The notes under the pieces: model-generated | What the model saw: only the letters and a program-made list of their open reading frames with translations | What the model was told of the DNA's origin: nothing | Database searches by the model: none | DNA from: CAVWSM01 sp963757805 | Lineage (GTDB): Bacteria > Actinomycetota > Actinomycetes > Jiangellales > Jiangellaceae | Assembly (NCBI GenBank): GCA_963757805.1 | Contig: CAVWSM010000006.1 | Location: forward strand, 124,001-188,000 | DNA: 64,000 nt | Direction: 5' to 3' | Made by a program: the position numbers and the translations under genes | In this document: one piece after another, positions 28,351 to 38,815 of the stretch | Position numbering within the stretch: position 1 is the first letter of the stretch | Layout of the letters: each line of letters opens with the position of its first letter

Positions 28351-29202
28351 GTGACCACGACGAGCGACCACAAGGATGCACAGGCGCGCCCTGATGCGTC
28401 CATGTCGCTCATTACCGACCTTTTCCGGCAGCCGGTCGACGAGGGGTACGCAGCCGCCGCCGCCCGCCGCGCGGAGTCGGGGGAGCCGCGGCCCAACCGC
28501 TGGTGGCTGCCGCTGCTGACCGTCGTACTCGCCGGCGGCCTGCTCGCCGCGGCGGTGGTTCAGGTCCGCCGCAATGCCGACGTCTTCTCTACCGAGCGTG
28601 AAGCGCTGCTCGACCGGGTGGCGCAGGCAGACGTGCAGAGCGACGACCTCAGTCGCCAGATCACGGCCCTGGAGGCCGAGATCGACACCCTGCAAGGAAA
28701 CGCGCTCGACATCGAGTCGGCCGGCTCCGCGCAGGCGGCCGAGCTGGAGCGCGTCCGCGTCCTGGCGGGCACCTCGCCGGTCACCGGTCCGGGCATTCTC
28801 GTCCGCATCACCAACTCGCCCGACGGCGATCCAACCCCTGACGATGGCTTCGACGACTCGCTTGTCACCGACCTCGACCTCCGCCAGGTGGTCAACGGCC
28901 TGTGGGGGGCCGGCGCCGAGGCCATCAGCATCAACGGTGAGCGCATCACGAGCTTGTCCGCCATCAGGTCGGCCAACGACGTGGTCCTCATCAACTACCG
29001 TCCCATCGCCTCGCCCTACGAGGTACAGGCGATCGGTGACGATGACTCGCTGGCGGTCGACTTCGGCGATGGGCCAGGCGGGGAATGGCTCGACCAGCTC
29101 ACGACCTACGGCATCGACTACGGCATCTTCAACCAAGACGACCTCGAGCTGCCCGCCTCGACCGGCGTACAGCTGCGTTTCGCCCAGGAGGAGCAGAAGT
29201 GA
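28351..29202 (+). CDS. DUF881-family membrane protein (first copy)
   Basis: About 283 aa from GTG 28351 (or 266 from ATG 28402). A cytoplasmic N-terminus with LITDLFRQPVDEGYAAAAARR precedes one membrane helix (WWLPLLTVVLAGGLLAAAVV), then a coiled-coil (about 80-125) and the extracellular DUF881 domain (GPGILVRITNSP, LRQVVNGLWGAGAEAISING). It corresponds to Rv1823. The family is linked by position to cell division and envelope genes; function is not settled. The stop overlaps sbp by 4 bp. Confidence 0.9.
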   Translation: MTTTSDHKDAQARPDASMSLITDLFRQPVDEGYAAAAARRAESGEPRPNRWWLPLLTVVLAGGLLAAAVVQVRRNADVFSTEREALLDRVAQADVQSDDLSRQITALEAEIDTLQGNALDIESAGSAQAAELERVRVLAGTSPVTGPGILVRITNSPDGDPTPDDGFDDSLVTDLDLRQVVNGLWGAGAEAISINGERITSLSAIRSANDVVLINYRPIASPYEVQAIGDDDSLAVDFGDGPGGEWLDQLTTYGIDYGIFNQDDLELPASTGVQLRFAQEEQK

Positions 29203-29531
29203 TCGCGGCACTCGGCCTCGTACTCGGCATTGTGGCCGGACTGATCTTCGACGTCAGCGTGCCTCTGTCGCTGCAGCCGTACCTCCCGATCGCCGTCGTG
29301 GCGGCCCTGGATGCGTTGTTCGGTGGGCTGCGGTCTGGACTCGACGGCACGTTCGACGACCGAGTGTTCATCGTGTCGTTCATCTCCAACGTGCTCATCG
29401 CTGCGCTGATCGTGTTCCTCGGTGACCAGCTTGGCGTCGGCGCACAACTGTCCACCGCGGTCATCGTGGTGCTCGGCATCCGCATCTTCACCAACGTCGC
29501 CGCCATCCGCCGGCACGTGTTCAACGCATGA
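29199..29531 (+). CDS. sbp: Small basic protein Sbp-like membrane protein (DUF1290)
   Basis: A 110-residue integral membrane protein with three predicted helices (IAALGLVLGIVAGLIF, LPIAVVAALDALFGGL, and VLIAALIVFLGDQLG) plus a hydrophobic C-terminal segment. It is the Rv1824/Sbp type found between two DUF881 genes across actinomycetes and some Firmicutes. GTG at 29199 is preceded by AGGAGGAG inside the upstream gene and overlaps its stop; its own stop overlaps the next start. A role near the division or cell-wall machinery is inferred from its constant neighbours only. Confidence 0.9.
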   Translation: MIAALGLVLGIVAGLIFDVSVPLSLQPYLPIAVVAALDALFGGLRSGLDGTFDDRVFIVSFISNVLIAALIVFLGDQLGVGAQLSTAVIVVLGIRIFTNVAAIRRHVFNA

Positions 29532-30361
29532 ACGCCGAGCCCGTGGTCGACACCAACAACGCGCCGCAGCAGCCGACTGAACAGCAGTCGGCCGAGCAGC
29601 CCATTGCCGAGCAGCGGCCGACCGAGCAGCCGACTACGAGTCCGTGGACACGGCTGCGCCAGGCCGGCCGTCGACAACGTACATACGGACGCGTCGTCAT
29701 CGGACTGCTCTGTGCGGCGCTCGGCTTCGCCGCCGTCACCCAGACGCGTGTCAGCGAAGAGGACGTCCTGGAGCAGGCGCGCCGAAGCGACCTCGTGCAG
29801 ATCCTCGACGGCCTTACTCAACGAAACGACCGGCTGCGTGACCAGCTGAACGACCTGCAGTCGACCCGCCGTGAACTGCTCAGCAGTGCCGACCAAGGGG
29901 AGACCGCGCTCGAGCAGGCTCAGGAACGCGCGCTCGAGCTGGGTGTGCTTGCCGGCAGCCAACCGGCCTCCGGGCCTGGCATCGTCATGACCATCATCGA
30001 TCCCCAGCAACAGGTCGGCGGCAACCTGGTGCTCGGCATCATCCAGGAGCTCCGTAGCGCCGGCGCCGAAGTCATCCAGATCGACGGAAGCGACGACACA
30101 TCGGTCCGCGTGGTTGCCGACACATGGTTCGGAGACGGCGAGCAGGGTGTGGTGGTCGACGGCACTGAGCTGAAGTCGCCGTACGTCATCAAGGCCATCG
30201 GGGCTCCCGCAATGGCGGCAGCGATGGCGGTCCCGGGTGGCGTCACGGCACAGGTCTCTGACAAGGGCGGCCGTGTCGAGGTTGACGAAGTCGACGAGGT
30301 GACCATCAACACGCTGCGTCCACTCGAGCAGCCTGAGCACGCCACACCGGCGCCGCGCTGA
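29528..30361 (+). CDS. DUF881-family membrane protein (second copy)
   Basis: A 277-residue protein with a Gln/Glu/Pro-rich N-terminal tail of about 40 residues (repeats of EQQ/EQP), a membrane helix at about 57-73, a coiled coil (EQARRSDLVQILDGLTQRND), and the DUF881 domain (GPGIVMTIIDPQQQ, IIQELRSAGAEVIQIDG). It corresponds to Rv1825 and pairs with the first DUF881 protein. In M. tuberculosis gcvH comes next; here about 100 bp of non-coding DNA precede the FHA gene instead. Confidence 0.9.
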   Translation: MNAEPVVDTNNAPQQPTEQQSAEQPIAEQRPTEQPTTSPWTRLRQAGRRQRTYGRVVIGLLCAALGFAAVTQTRVSEEDVLEQARRSDLVQILDGLTQRNDRLRDQLNDLQSTRRELLSSADQGETALEQAQERALELGVLAGSQPASGPGIVMTIIDPQQQVGGNLVLGIIQELRSAGAEVIQIDGSDDTSVRVVADTWFGDGEQGVVVDGTELKSPYVIKAIGAPAMAAAMAVPGGVTAQVSDKGGRVEVDEVDEVTINTLRPLEQPEHATPAPR

Positions 30362-30415
30362 TAGCGCGGTCCATGTCGGTTGACCCTCCCGGCACCGGCA
30401 CGTAGGTTTCCTGCA

Positions 30416-30430
30416 ACCTCAACCTGAGGT
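30416..30430. promoter_or_regulatory. MerR-type dyad upstream of garA-like gene
   Basis: ACCTCA-ACC-TGAGGT is a perfect 6-bp inverted repeat with a 3-bp centre, lying 37 nt before the FHA gene start. A near-identical copy lies upstream of the second merR gene (32217-32231); the shared core is AACCTYAACCTGAGGT. The two merR products encoded in this cluster are the natural candidates to bind it. Confidence 0.6.
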
Positions 30431-30467
30431 GCGGGTCGAGAGTTCGCAGACATGGGAGGCTAGGCAC

Positions 30468-30986
30468 ATGCCGTTCTGCCCGCAGTGCGGAAACGAGAAC
30501 CCGCCCGACGCCAACTTCTGCTCCGCGTGCGGCGCGCGGCTGCGGTCGTCTCCACCCACCGGCGACTGGTCGACCACGGTGTCGATGGGGCGCGACGAGA
30601 CCGCGACGGGCGAGGAGCCGCCGGTGCTGTCCACCGACGACCAGGCCGCAGTCGACGCACTGCCCGTCGGCAGCGCTCTGCTGGTGGTGCTGCGCGGGCC
30701 CAACGCAGGCAGCCGGTTCCTGCTTGACACCGATGTCGTGACCGCGGGTCGCCACCCTGACTCCGACATATTCCTCGACGACATCACCGTGTCCAGACGT
30801 CATGCGGAGCTGTCGCGCACTGCAGACGGCTACGAGGTCCGCGACGTCGGCAGCCTCAACGGCACTTACGTCAACCGCGACCGCATCGACAAGGCGATCC
30901 TTGGCGGCGGCGACGAGCTGCAGATCGGCAAGTACCGGCTCGTCTACTACGCGAGCCAGCGCGGGTTCGGTGGTGGCCCGCGGTGA
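30468..30986 (+). CDS. garA: GarA-like FHA-domain regulator with N-terminal zinc ribbon
   Basis: A 172-residue cytoplasmic protein. Residues 1-24 form a zinc ribbon (CPQCGNENPPDANFCSACG), a middle stretch carries Thr-rich phosphosite candidates (WSTTVSMGRDETATGEE), and about 75-165 is an FHA domain (VTAGRHPDSDIFLDDITVSR, NGTYVNRDRID). In mycobacteria and corynebacteria the homologue (GarA/OdhI) switches 2-oxoglutarate metabolism on phosphorylation by PknB/PknG. The zinc ribbon is an addition relative to those. GGGAGG at 30454-30459 supports ATG 30468. It overlaps the downstream merR gene. Confidence 0.88.
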   Translation: MPFCPQCGNENPPDANFCSACGARLRSSPPTGDWSTTVSMGRDETATGEEPPVLSTDDQAAVDALPVGSALLVVLRGPNAGSRFLLDTDVVTAGRHPDSDIFLDDITVSRRHAELSRTADGYEVRDVGSLNGTYVNRDRIDKAILGGGDELQIGKYRLVYYASQRGFGGGPR

Positions 30987-31684
30987 CTGTCGCGCTCCGG
31001 GCCGGCGACACGCTGAGCATCGGCGAGGTGATCGTCGCGCTGCGCCCGGACTTCCCCGACCTCACGATCTCCAAGATCCGCTACCTGGAGACCGAGGGTC
31101 TGGTTGAGCCGCAGCGATCGGGCTCTGGATACCGCCGGTTCAGCCACGACGACGTCGCCCGGTTGCGATACGTACTCACGGCACAGCGCGACCACTACCT
31201 GCCGCTGAAGGTCATCAAGGACTGCCTCGAGGCGATCGACCAGGGCCTGGAGCCAGCTGGTCCGGCGGCCACGATCCCGCCGCCGGGCGCCCTCCGTCTG
31301 GCCGGCGGCGTCACCGAGCTCGAGACCCGGTTGACTCGCGCCGAGCTGATCGAGCAGACCGGCATCGACGTCGACCTGCTCGACCAGGTCGAGTCCTACG
31401 GGCTAGTCACGCGGGGGCGTGGCCCCGCACCGTACGACGGCGACGCCATCATGATCGTGAGCCTGGTCGCCGAGCTGGCGTCGTACGGCCTGGAACCACG
31501 CAACCTGCGGGCCGTGAAGACCGCGGCCGATCGGCAGATCGGACTAGTCGAGCAGGTTGTCGCGCCCGTCGCACGCCAACGCAGTGCCGACGCCAAGGCG
31601 CGGGCCGAGGAGGTCACGCGCGAGCTCGCCTCGCTGTCGCTGCGGCTGCACGCCGCACTCGTCATGGCAGGCCTGCGGCGCTGA
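30983..31684 (+). CDS. ftsR: MerR-family regulator, FtsR/Rv1828 type
   Basis: A 233-residue MerR-family protein. The winged helix is near the N-terminus (LSIGEVIVALRPDFPDLTIS, KIRYLETEGLVEPQRSGSGY). Unlike metal sensors it has a second helical domain (ELIEQTGIDVDLLDQVESYG) and no Cys pair. It matches the protein that in Corynebacterium controls ftsZ expression. GTG at 30983 overlaps the garA-like stop by 4 bp, so both share control by the dyad at 30416-30430. Confidence 0.85.
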   Translation: MTVALRAGDTLSIGEVIVALRPDFPDLTISKIRYLETEGLVEPQRSGSGYRRFSHDDVARLRYVLTAQRDHYLPLKVIKDCLEAIDQGLEPAGPAATIPPPGALRLAGGVTELETRLTRAELIEQTGIDVDLLDQVESYGLVTRGRGPAPYDGDAIMIVSLVAELASYGLEPRNLRAVKTAADRQIGLVEQVVAPVARQRSADAKARAEEVTRELASLSLRLHAALVMAGLRR

Positions 31685-31730
31685 CGAGTGTCCAGCGCGC
31701 CGATCGCCCCGGCGGCGCTAGGGTGAAATA

Positions 31731-32216
31731 GTGCGTCGACTTGATGTGGTTGGTGTCCGCGTCGAGATGCCCTCCAACCAGCCCATCGTCTTGCTCCGCG
31801 AGAGCGACGGTGACCGCTACCTGCCGATCTGGATCGGCGCGGTAGAGGCGACGGCGATCGCGTTCGCCCAGCAAGGCCAGGTGCCGCCGCGGCCCTTGAC
31901 GCACGACCTGTTCCGCGACGTCCTCGAGGCAGCCGGACTCACGCTCGAGCGGGTCGACATCACCGAGCTGCGCGACGGTGTGTTCTACGCCGAGCTGCAC
32001 TTCGGCAGCGGTGTCGAGGTGAGCGCCCGTCCGTCCGACGCGATCGCGCTGGCGCTGCGCACAGGGACGCCGATCTTCGGTGCCGAGGATGTCCTCGAGG
32101 AGGTCGGCATCACCATCGCCGACGAGCAGGAAGCCGATGAAGAGGCCGAGGTGGCCAACTTTAGGGAGTTCCTCGACCAGGTCTCCCCGGAGGACTTCGG
32201 TCGCACCGGACAGTGA
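31731..32216 (+). CDS. Bifunctional nuclease family protein
   Basis: A 161-residue DUF151 (BFN) protein: VVGVRVEMPSNQPIVLLRE, RYLPIWIGAVEATAIAFAQQG, RPLTHDLF and HFGSGVEVSARPSDAIALAL are the standard blocks, followed by an acidic tail (DEQEADEEAEV). It corresponds to Rv1829. GTG at 31731 stands only a few bases from a TAGGGT-like -10, so the mRNA may be leaderless. The nuclease activity is known from plant homologues; the bacterial role is unclear. Confidence 0.88.
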   Translation: MRRLDVVGVRVEMPSNQPIVLLRESDGDRYLPIWIGAVEATAIAFAQQGQVPPRPLTHDLFRDVLEAAGLTLERVDITELRDGVFYAELHFGSGVEVSARPSDAIALALRTGTPIFGAEDVLEEVGITIADEQEADEEAEVANFREFLDQVSPEDFGRTGQ

Positions 32217-32231
32217 ACCTTAACCTGAGGT
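32217..32231. promoter_or_regulatory. Second MerR-type dyad, upstream of merR
   Basis: ACCTTA-ACC-TGAGGT: the same element as at 30416-30430 with one mismatch in the left arm, starting immediately after the nuclease stop codon and 85 nt before the second merR start. Confidence 0.6.
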
Positions 32232-32316
32232 CGAGGCCACCTGCGTGTTGCGTTGACCCGCCACGATCGCCTGCCTACCGTCGAGGGGTCAGGACGGGCA
32301 TCACTGGGAGGTCGGC

Positions 32317-32910
32317 GTGAGCGACGACGGCACACGCGTTACGGGACACGCCGACACATCGGAGCCGGTCCGCCACGCCGCCCGGCAGGGCCTGCTGTTC
32401 GACGAGCCGGTCAACGCCGTGCCCGAGGACGTCGGCTACCGCGGACCGGTCGCGGCCCAGGTCGCCGGCATCACCTACCGTCAGCTCGACTACTGGGCAC
32501 GCACGGGCCTGGTCGAGCCGACCATCCGGGGCGCCGCTGGCTCGGGGTCTCAGCGGCTCTACTCGTTCCGCGACATCCTCGTTCTCAAGCTGGTCAAAGA
32601 GTTGCTGGACACCGGCATCTCCCTGCCACAGATCCGCAAGGCGGTCGAGCATCTGCGCCAGCGAGGCGTCCAGGACCTTGCCGGCATCACGTTGATGAGC
32701 GACGGGGCAAGCGTCTACGAATGCACGTCGGCCGACGAGGTGGTCGACATCCTGCAGGGCGGTCAGGGCGTGTTCGGCATTGCCGTCGGCCGAGTCTGGC
32801 GGCAGGTCGAGGCCACCTTGGTCGAGCTGCCGTTCGAGCGGCCCGGCGACGATTCCGACCACCAGGACGACGAGCTGGCTGCGCGGCGGCGGGCGCGGGC
32901 CGGCGCCTGA
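32317..32910 (+). CDS. MerR-family regulator, Rv1830 type
   Basis: A 197-residue protein. After a 40-residue polar N-terminus, the MerR DNA-binding domain is clear: ITYRQLDYWARTGLVEPTIR, then SQRLYSFRDILVLKLVKELL and GISLPQIRKAVEHLR. It lacks sensing cysteines. It corresponds to the second merR of the garA cluster (Rv1830, implicated in growth and drug resilience in M. tuberculosis). GGGAGGT at 32306-32312 supports GTG 32317. Autoregulation through the dyad at 32217-32231 is likely. Confidence 0.88.
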   Translation: MSDDGTRVTGHADTSEPVRHAARQGLLFDEPVNAVPEDVGYRGPVAAQVAGITYRQLDYWARTGLVEPTIRGAAGSGSQRLYSFRDILVLKLVKELLDTGISLPQIRKAVEHLRQRGVQDLAGITLMSDGASVYECTSADEVVDILQGGQGVFGIAVGRVWRQVEATLVELPFERPGDDSDHQDDELAARRRARAGA

Positions 32911-33714
32911 TCAGCCGCGAGTCTTAGCCCGCTGCACGCGGCCCAGCAGAGCCCCAAACGCCTTTGCAGCCTCGGCGCCACCCGCCGTGCCCCATGCCTG
33001 CACCGGCAGCGAAGCACCCTGCGCCTGCTGCACCGCGCTGCGCTCGGGCACCGGCGGAGTGAGCACCAGCGGACCGAAAATCGTACGCAGCTCCTCGAGC
33101 CGGTAGCGATGCTCAGGGTTGCGCTCGCGGAACCTGTTGAGCACGACACCCAGCGGCCGCAGCCGCGGGTTGTGCACCCGCTCTTCGTGCACCGCGCGGA
33201 GCGCACGGTCGGCGCCTTGCACGCTGAACAGCCCGGGCTCGGTGACGACGAGCACGTAGTCGCTGGCGTCGAGGCCCGTACGCGTCAACTGGCGCAGGGT
33301 GGGCGGGCAGTCGACGAGCACGAGGTCGTACGACTCCGCCGCGCCGGCCCGCTCAAGCGCCTTGGACAGGTGCTTGAGCACGGCCGCCTTCGGCTCCGGA
33401 TGGTCGAGCACGTCGGCGCGCGCCGTACCTGCCAGCACGTCCAGGTGGTTGTTGGCGCTCAGCCATCCGGCCGGCTGGACCGCTTCGGCGAAGGTCGCCT
33501 TCCGCGGGTCTGCCAGGACTTCGGGAAGGGCCATGTCGCCGGCCTCGACACCGAGGGCGGTCGTGGCGTTGGCCTGCGGGTCGAGATCGACGACGAGCGT
33601 CCGCAGGCGATGTTGGGCGGCGGCGCCGGCGAGACCGAGCGCGACGGTGGTCTTGCCCACCCCGCCCTTGAGACTGATCACTGAGATGACACGCACGGCC
33701 GCCACCGTAGTCAC
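32911..33714 (-). CDS. ParA/MinD-type ATPase, stand-alone
   Basis: A 267-residue ParA-family ATPase: deviant Walker A SLKGGVGKTTVALGLAG, Walker A' VVDLDPQANATTALG, Walker B LVLVDCPPTLRQLTRTGL. It is distinct from the scpAB-linked ParA (no long N-terminal tail). The GTG at 33714 gives MTTVAAVRVISVISLKGG; a GTG six codons later is possible. No parB or second partner gene is adjacent. It converges with merR and diverges from the gcvP riboswitch. Cargo is unknown. Confidence 0.88.
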   Translation of the reverse strand: MTTVAAVRVISVISLKGGVGKTTVALGLAGAAAQHRLRTLVVDLDPQANATTALGVEAGDMALPEVLADPRKATFAEAVQPAGWLSANNHLDVLAGTARADVLDHPEPKAAVLKHLSKALERAGAAESYDLVLVDCPPTLRQLTRTGLDASDYVLVVTEPGLFSVQGADRALRAVHEERVHNPRLRPLGVVLNRFRERNPEHRYRLEELRTIFGPLVLTPPVPERSAVQQAQGASLPVQAWGTAGGAEAAKAFGALLGRVQRAKTRG

Positions 33715-33761
33715 GTCACGTGCTGCGCGCTAGGACAGGTACGATGGCGGCTGCCGGTGAT

Positions 33762-33885
33762 CCCGTGTGGGAGAGTCCTCGTGCAGCCGGTACGAGGCGC
33801 CGAAGGGGCAACCTCCCCGGAACCTCTCAGGCAAACGGACCGCATGGGTCAGGCAGCTCTGGAGCGATGCGTCGTGCGCCGTGAC
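33762..33885 (+). ncRNA. Glycine riboswitch (single aptamer) upstream of gcvP
   Basis: The class is recognised by GGGAGAGTCC (33770-33779), GGCGCCGAAGGGGCAA (33796-33811), CCTCTCAGGC with CGGACCGC (33823-33843) and AGCTCTGGAG (from about 33855). A TACGAT -10 lies at 33740-33745. Only one aptamer is visible. Downstream, GGAGGC (33892-33897) can pair with GCCTCC (33921-33926), enclosing the GAGGA ribosome-binding site immediately before the GTG start, a plausible translational switch. Glycine would turn on the glycine cleavage gene. Confidence 0.92.
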
Positions 33886-33926
33886 AGAGGGGGAGGCAGA
33901 CCGACCGCACCCTGCGAGGAGCCTCC

Positions 33927-36813
<2,887 letters not shown>

Positions 36814-36879
36814 CTCGCGATTTGTCGCTGCTCTCCGCTATTGTCTGGCAAGTCCCGGAGGGAGCGGTGGGGAGCGCGA

Positions 36880-37173
36880 GTGGCCGACCTCTACATTGAC
36901 GGCGCAATGCTGGGCCGAGTGCGGAGCAATCTGGCACGCATTGAGCAGCTGCTCGAGGTGCCGGCGCGGGAGATGCGCAGTGTCGACGGCAGGGCCATGG
37001 GAGCGCCGGCCCTGGAGAGCCGCATGAACGACTTCGGCGACGAGTGGTCTTACGGCATCGGCAAGCTCGGCGAGTTCTCCGCGAGCGCGGTCGAGGCGCT
37101 CGACAAGATCCAGGAGTCGTTCCGACAGGCCGACGTGGCCCTGGCCGACGCGCTCAGCGAGGCCAAGCAGTGA
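36880..37173 (+). CDS. Small helical protein, possible WXG100-like partner of a T7SS substrate
   Basis: A 97-residue protein predicted to be all-helical: DGAMLGRVRSNLARIEQLL, then FGDEWSYGIGKLGEFSASAV and ALDKIQESFRQADVALADAL. The W in DEWSYG in the turn between two long helices and the length of about 100 residues are WXG100-like. The next gene starts 4 bp before its stop and resembles a T7SS-secreted N-terminal domain, which supports the pairing. I do not recognise a named family. The GTG at 36880 follows a GGGGAG site. Confidence 0.6.
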   Translation: MADLYIDGAMLGRVRSNLARIEQLLEVPAREMRSVDGRAMGAPALESRMNDFGDEWSYGIGKLGEFSASAVEALDKIQESFRQADVALADALSEAKQ

Positions 37174-37383
37174 CGGCGACGTCGGCGGCCGACTACCCGA
37201 CCCTGGGTTCGACCCGACGCCCGGCGACCACACCCAGGCCGCCGACGTGGCACGCACGGTCCGCTCGGGCACGGACGTGCTTGCGGAGATCGGCTCGGTC
37301 CTGCACCGGGGCCGCCGACGGCGAGTGGCGCGGGCAGGCAGCCATCGCGTTCCGCGACCTCCTCGACGACGACCTACGGCCTC
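37170..37383 (+). pseudogene. N-terminal fragment of a putative T7SS-secreted protein
   Basis: From GTG 37170 (overlapping the preceding stop) and across two compensating shifts near 37208 and 37300, the sequence reads about 70 residues: FDPTPGDHTQAADVARTV, GTDVLAEIGSVLHRG, then GEWRGQAAIAFRDLLDDDLRP with a WxG-type turn. This matches the N-terminal helical domain of secreted polymorphic-toxin-like proteins, which normally continue for hundreds of residues. Here it ends at about 37378 and a different membrane-protein sequence begins, so the cargo part is missing. Confidence 0.6.
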
Positions 37384-37791
37384 GTGATCGTGGTGCTGCT
37401 AGTCCTGGCCGCAGCCGTTGCAGCAGGGATTCTGCGCGTCAAGCAACGCGAACGTCGGCTCTCCGAGGCGGCCGCGAGGGAGGGTGCGCTGGGCGCCGTG
37501 GGCGGCCGCGGAGCCCCGGTGCCCCCGGCAGGGACAGCGCAGGTTCCATCGCAGCCGGCGGCACTCGTGGTCGCTCCCAGCCGCCTGCGCCTGGGGGCGC
37601 CGTCGGACGAACAGGGGTGGGTTCCGACCAGTGCCGTCCTCGGGGCGACGTGCACGCCGCGCAACAGCCCGTACGGCGCACGTACGGTCGGTCTACTCCT
37701 CGATGACGGCTCGTGGCTGCTGCTGCGCACCACCGGGGGAGCGGCTGCGCTCGATCTGCTCCGCTCCGCCGGCGTGCCGGTCGTCGAGTAG
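37384..37791 (+). CDS. Membrane-anchored hypothetical protein or C-terminal fragment
   Basis: From GTG 37384 a 135-residue product has a single N-terminal membrane helix (VIVVLLVLAAAVAAGIL), a basic stop-transfer RVKQRERR, an Ala/Pro linker and a compact C-terminal domain (VGLLLDDGSWLLLRTTGGAAALDLLRSAG). No ribosome-binding site precedes the GTG, and the DNA upstream belongs to another gene, so this may be the tail of a larger membrane protein joined by deletion. No family recognised. Confidence 0.5.
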   Translation: MIVVLLVLAAAVAAGILRVKQRERRLSEAAAREGALGAVGGRGAPVPPAGTAQVPSQPAALVVAPSRLRLGAPSDEQGWVPTSAVLGATCTPRNSPYGARTVGLLLDDGSWLLLRTTGGAAALDLLRSAGVPVVE

Positions 37792-37847
37792 CCAACCGCC
37801 GCTGATCTCGCGTAACCCTTGACGCAGCCGGTCGCGTAGCCGCTACC

Positions 37848-38204
37848 ATGCGTCGCATGGAACTGGGCGACGCCAGGCCGCTGCTGACGCAGCTACGCCG
37901 CGGCGTGCTGGAGTACTGCGTGCTCGCGCTGCTCCGCGAGGGGGAGCGGTACGCGTACGACCTCGTCCACGCCCTCGCCGAGGTCGACGGGCTCGTGACA
38001 AGCGAGGGGACCATGTATCCGTTGCTGTCCCGCCTCCGCCGCGAGGGCCTCGTGCGAACGAGCTGGGTGGAGTCCGACAGCGGTCCCCCCCGGCGCTATT
38101 ACGCAATCACCGACCAAGGCCGGCGCGCGCTCGACCGCTTTCTCGGCGAGTGGGCAACGTTTCGCAACGCCGTCGATGACCTCATGACGACAGGAGACCG
38201 CTGA
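37848..38204 (+). CDS. PadR-family transcriptional regulator
   Basis: A 118-residue winged-helix repressor: LRRGVLEYCVLALLREGERY, EGTMYPLLSRLRREGLVRTSW and RRYYAITDQGRRAL are the standard PadR blocks. The start is ATG 37848 or ATG 37857; both precede the first helix. Its stop codon overlaps the ATG of the next gene (TGATG), which encodes a HAAS-domain membrane protein. PadR/HAAS pairs commonly form a self-regulated envelope-stress module; the ligand is unknown. Confidence 0.92.
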   Translation: MRRMELGDARPLLTQLRRGVLEYCVLALLREGERYAYDLVHALAEVDGLVTSEGTMYPLLSRLRREGLVRTSWVESDSGPPRRYYAITDQGRRALDRFLGEWATFRNAVDDLMTTGDR

Positions 38205-38815
38205 TGGTCCCACCCAACGCCACACGCATCGTCGACGGCTATCTCGTACGGATTGCCGTCGCCGCGCGTGACCTTCCGGCCGAGCAGGTCGAGGAGCTGC
38301 TCACCGAGATCCGCGAACACATCGACGCTGCGTTGGCCAGTTCCGGCGGTAGTGAGTCAGCGGCCGTCCAGGAGGTGATCCAGCGGCTGGGCACGCCGGA
38401 GGAGATCGCCGCTGCTGCGGGGGCCGTGGCTCCCGGTGCGCCGCCCCTAGCCGTCATGCCCGCCCGCGGCGTGGGTCTCGGCGCGCAGGAGATCGCCGCC
38501 GTCCTGCTGCTCCTTTTCGGGGGCTTCATCTTCGGCGTGGGATGGATCGTCGGTGTGGTGCTGCTGTGGACCTCGGATCGGTGGAACACGGGCGAGAAGT
38601 TGCTGGGCACGCTTGTGTGGCCGTTCGGCCTCGCCGGGGTGTCCCTGCTCTGGCCGTGGGCCATGTGGACCGGCGCGCCGGTTGCGCCTTTGCACCTCGT
38701 TGCCCAGGTCGCTCCACTCGTCACCGTAGGCATGCTCGTTGTCCGTACGGGACGACATCGCAGCCAGCCGAGACAGGACGCTGTGGGCGCCCTGGCCGGG
38801 CGGGGACAGGTATGA
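38204..38815 (+). CDS. HAAS/DUF1700-like membrane protein paired with PadR
   Basis: A 203-residue protein: the cytoplasmic N-terminal helical HAAS-like domain (about 10-80; LPAEQVEELLTEIREHIDAAL, VQEVIQRLGTPEEIAAAAG) is followed by three or four membrane helices (AAVLLLLFGGFIFGVGWIVG, TLVWPFGLAGVSLLWPWAMW). The ATG overlaps the PadR stop. This arrangement suggests that the membrane protein and PadR sense or respond to the same envelope condition; transported substrate, if any, is unknown. Confidence 0.82.
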   Translation: MVPPNATRIVDGYLVRIAVAARDLPAEQVEELLTEIREHIDAALASSGGSESAAVQEVIQRLGTPEEIAAAAGAVAPGAPPLAVMPARGVGLGAQEIAAVLLLLFGGFIFGVGWIVGVVLLWTSDRWNTGEKLLGTLVWPFGLAGVSLLWPWAMWTGAPVAPLHLVAQVAPLVTVGMLVVRTGRHRSQPRQDAVGALAGRGQV

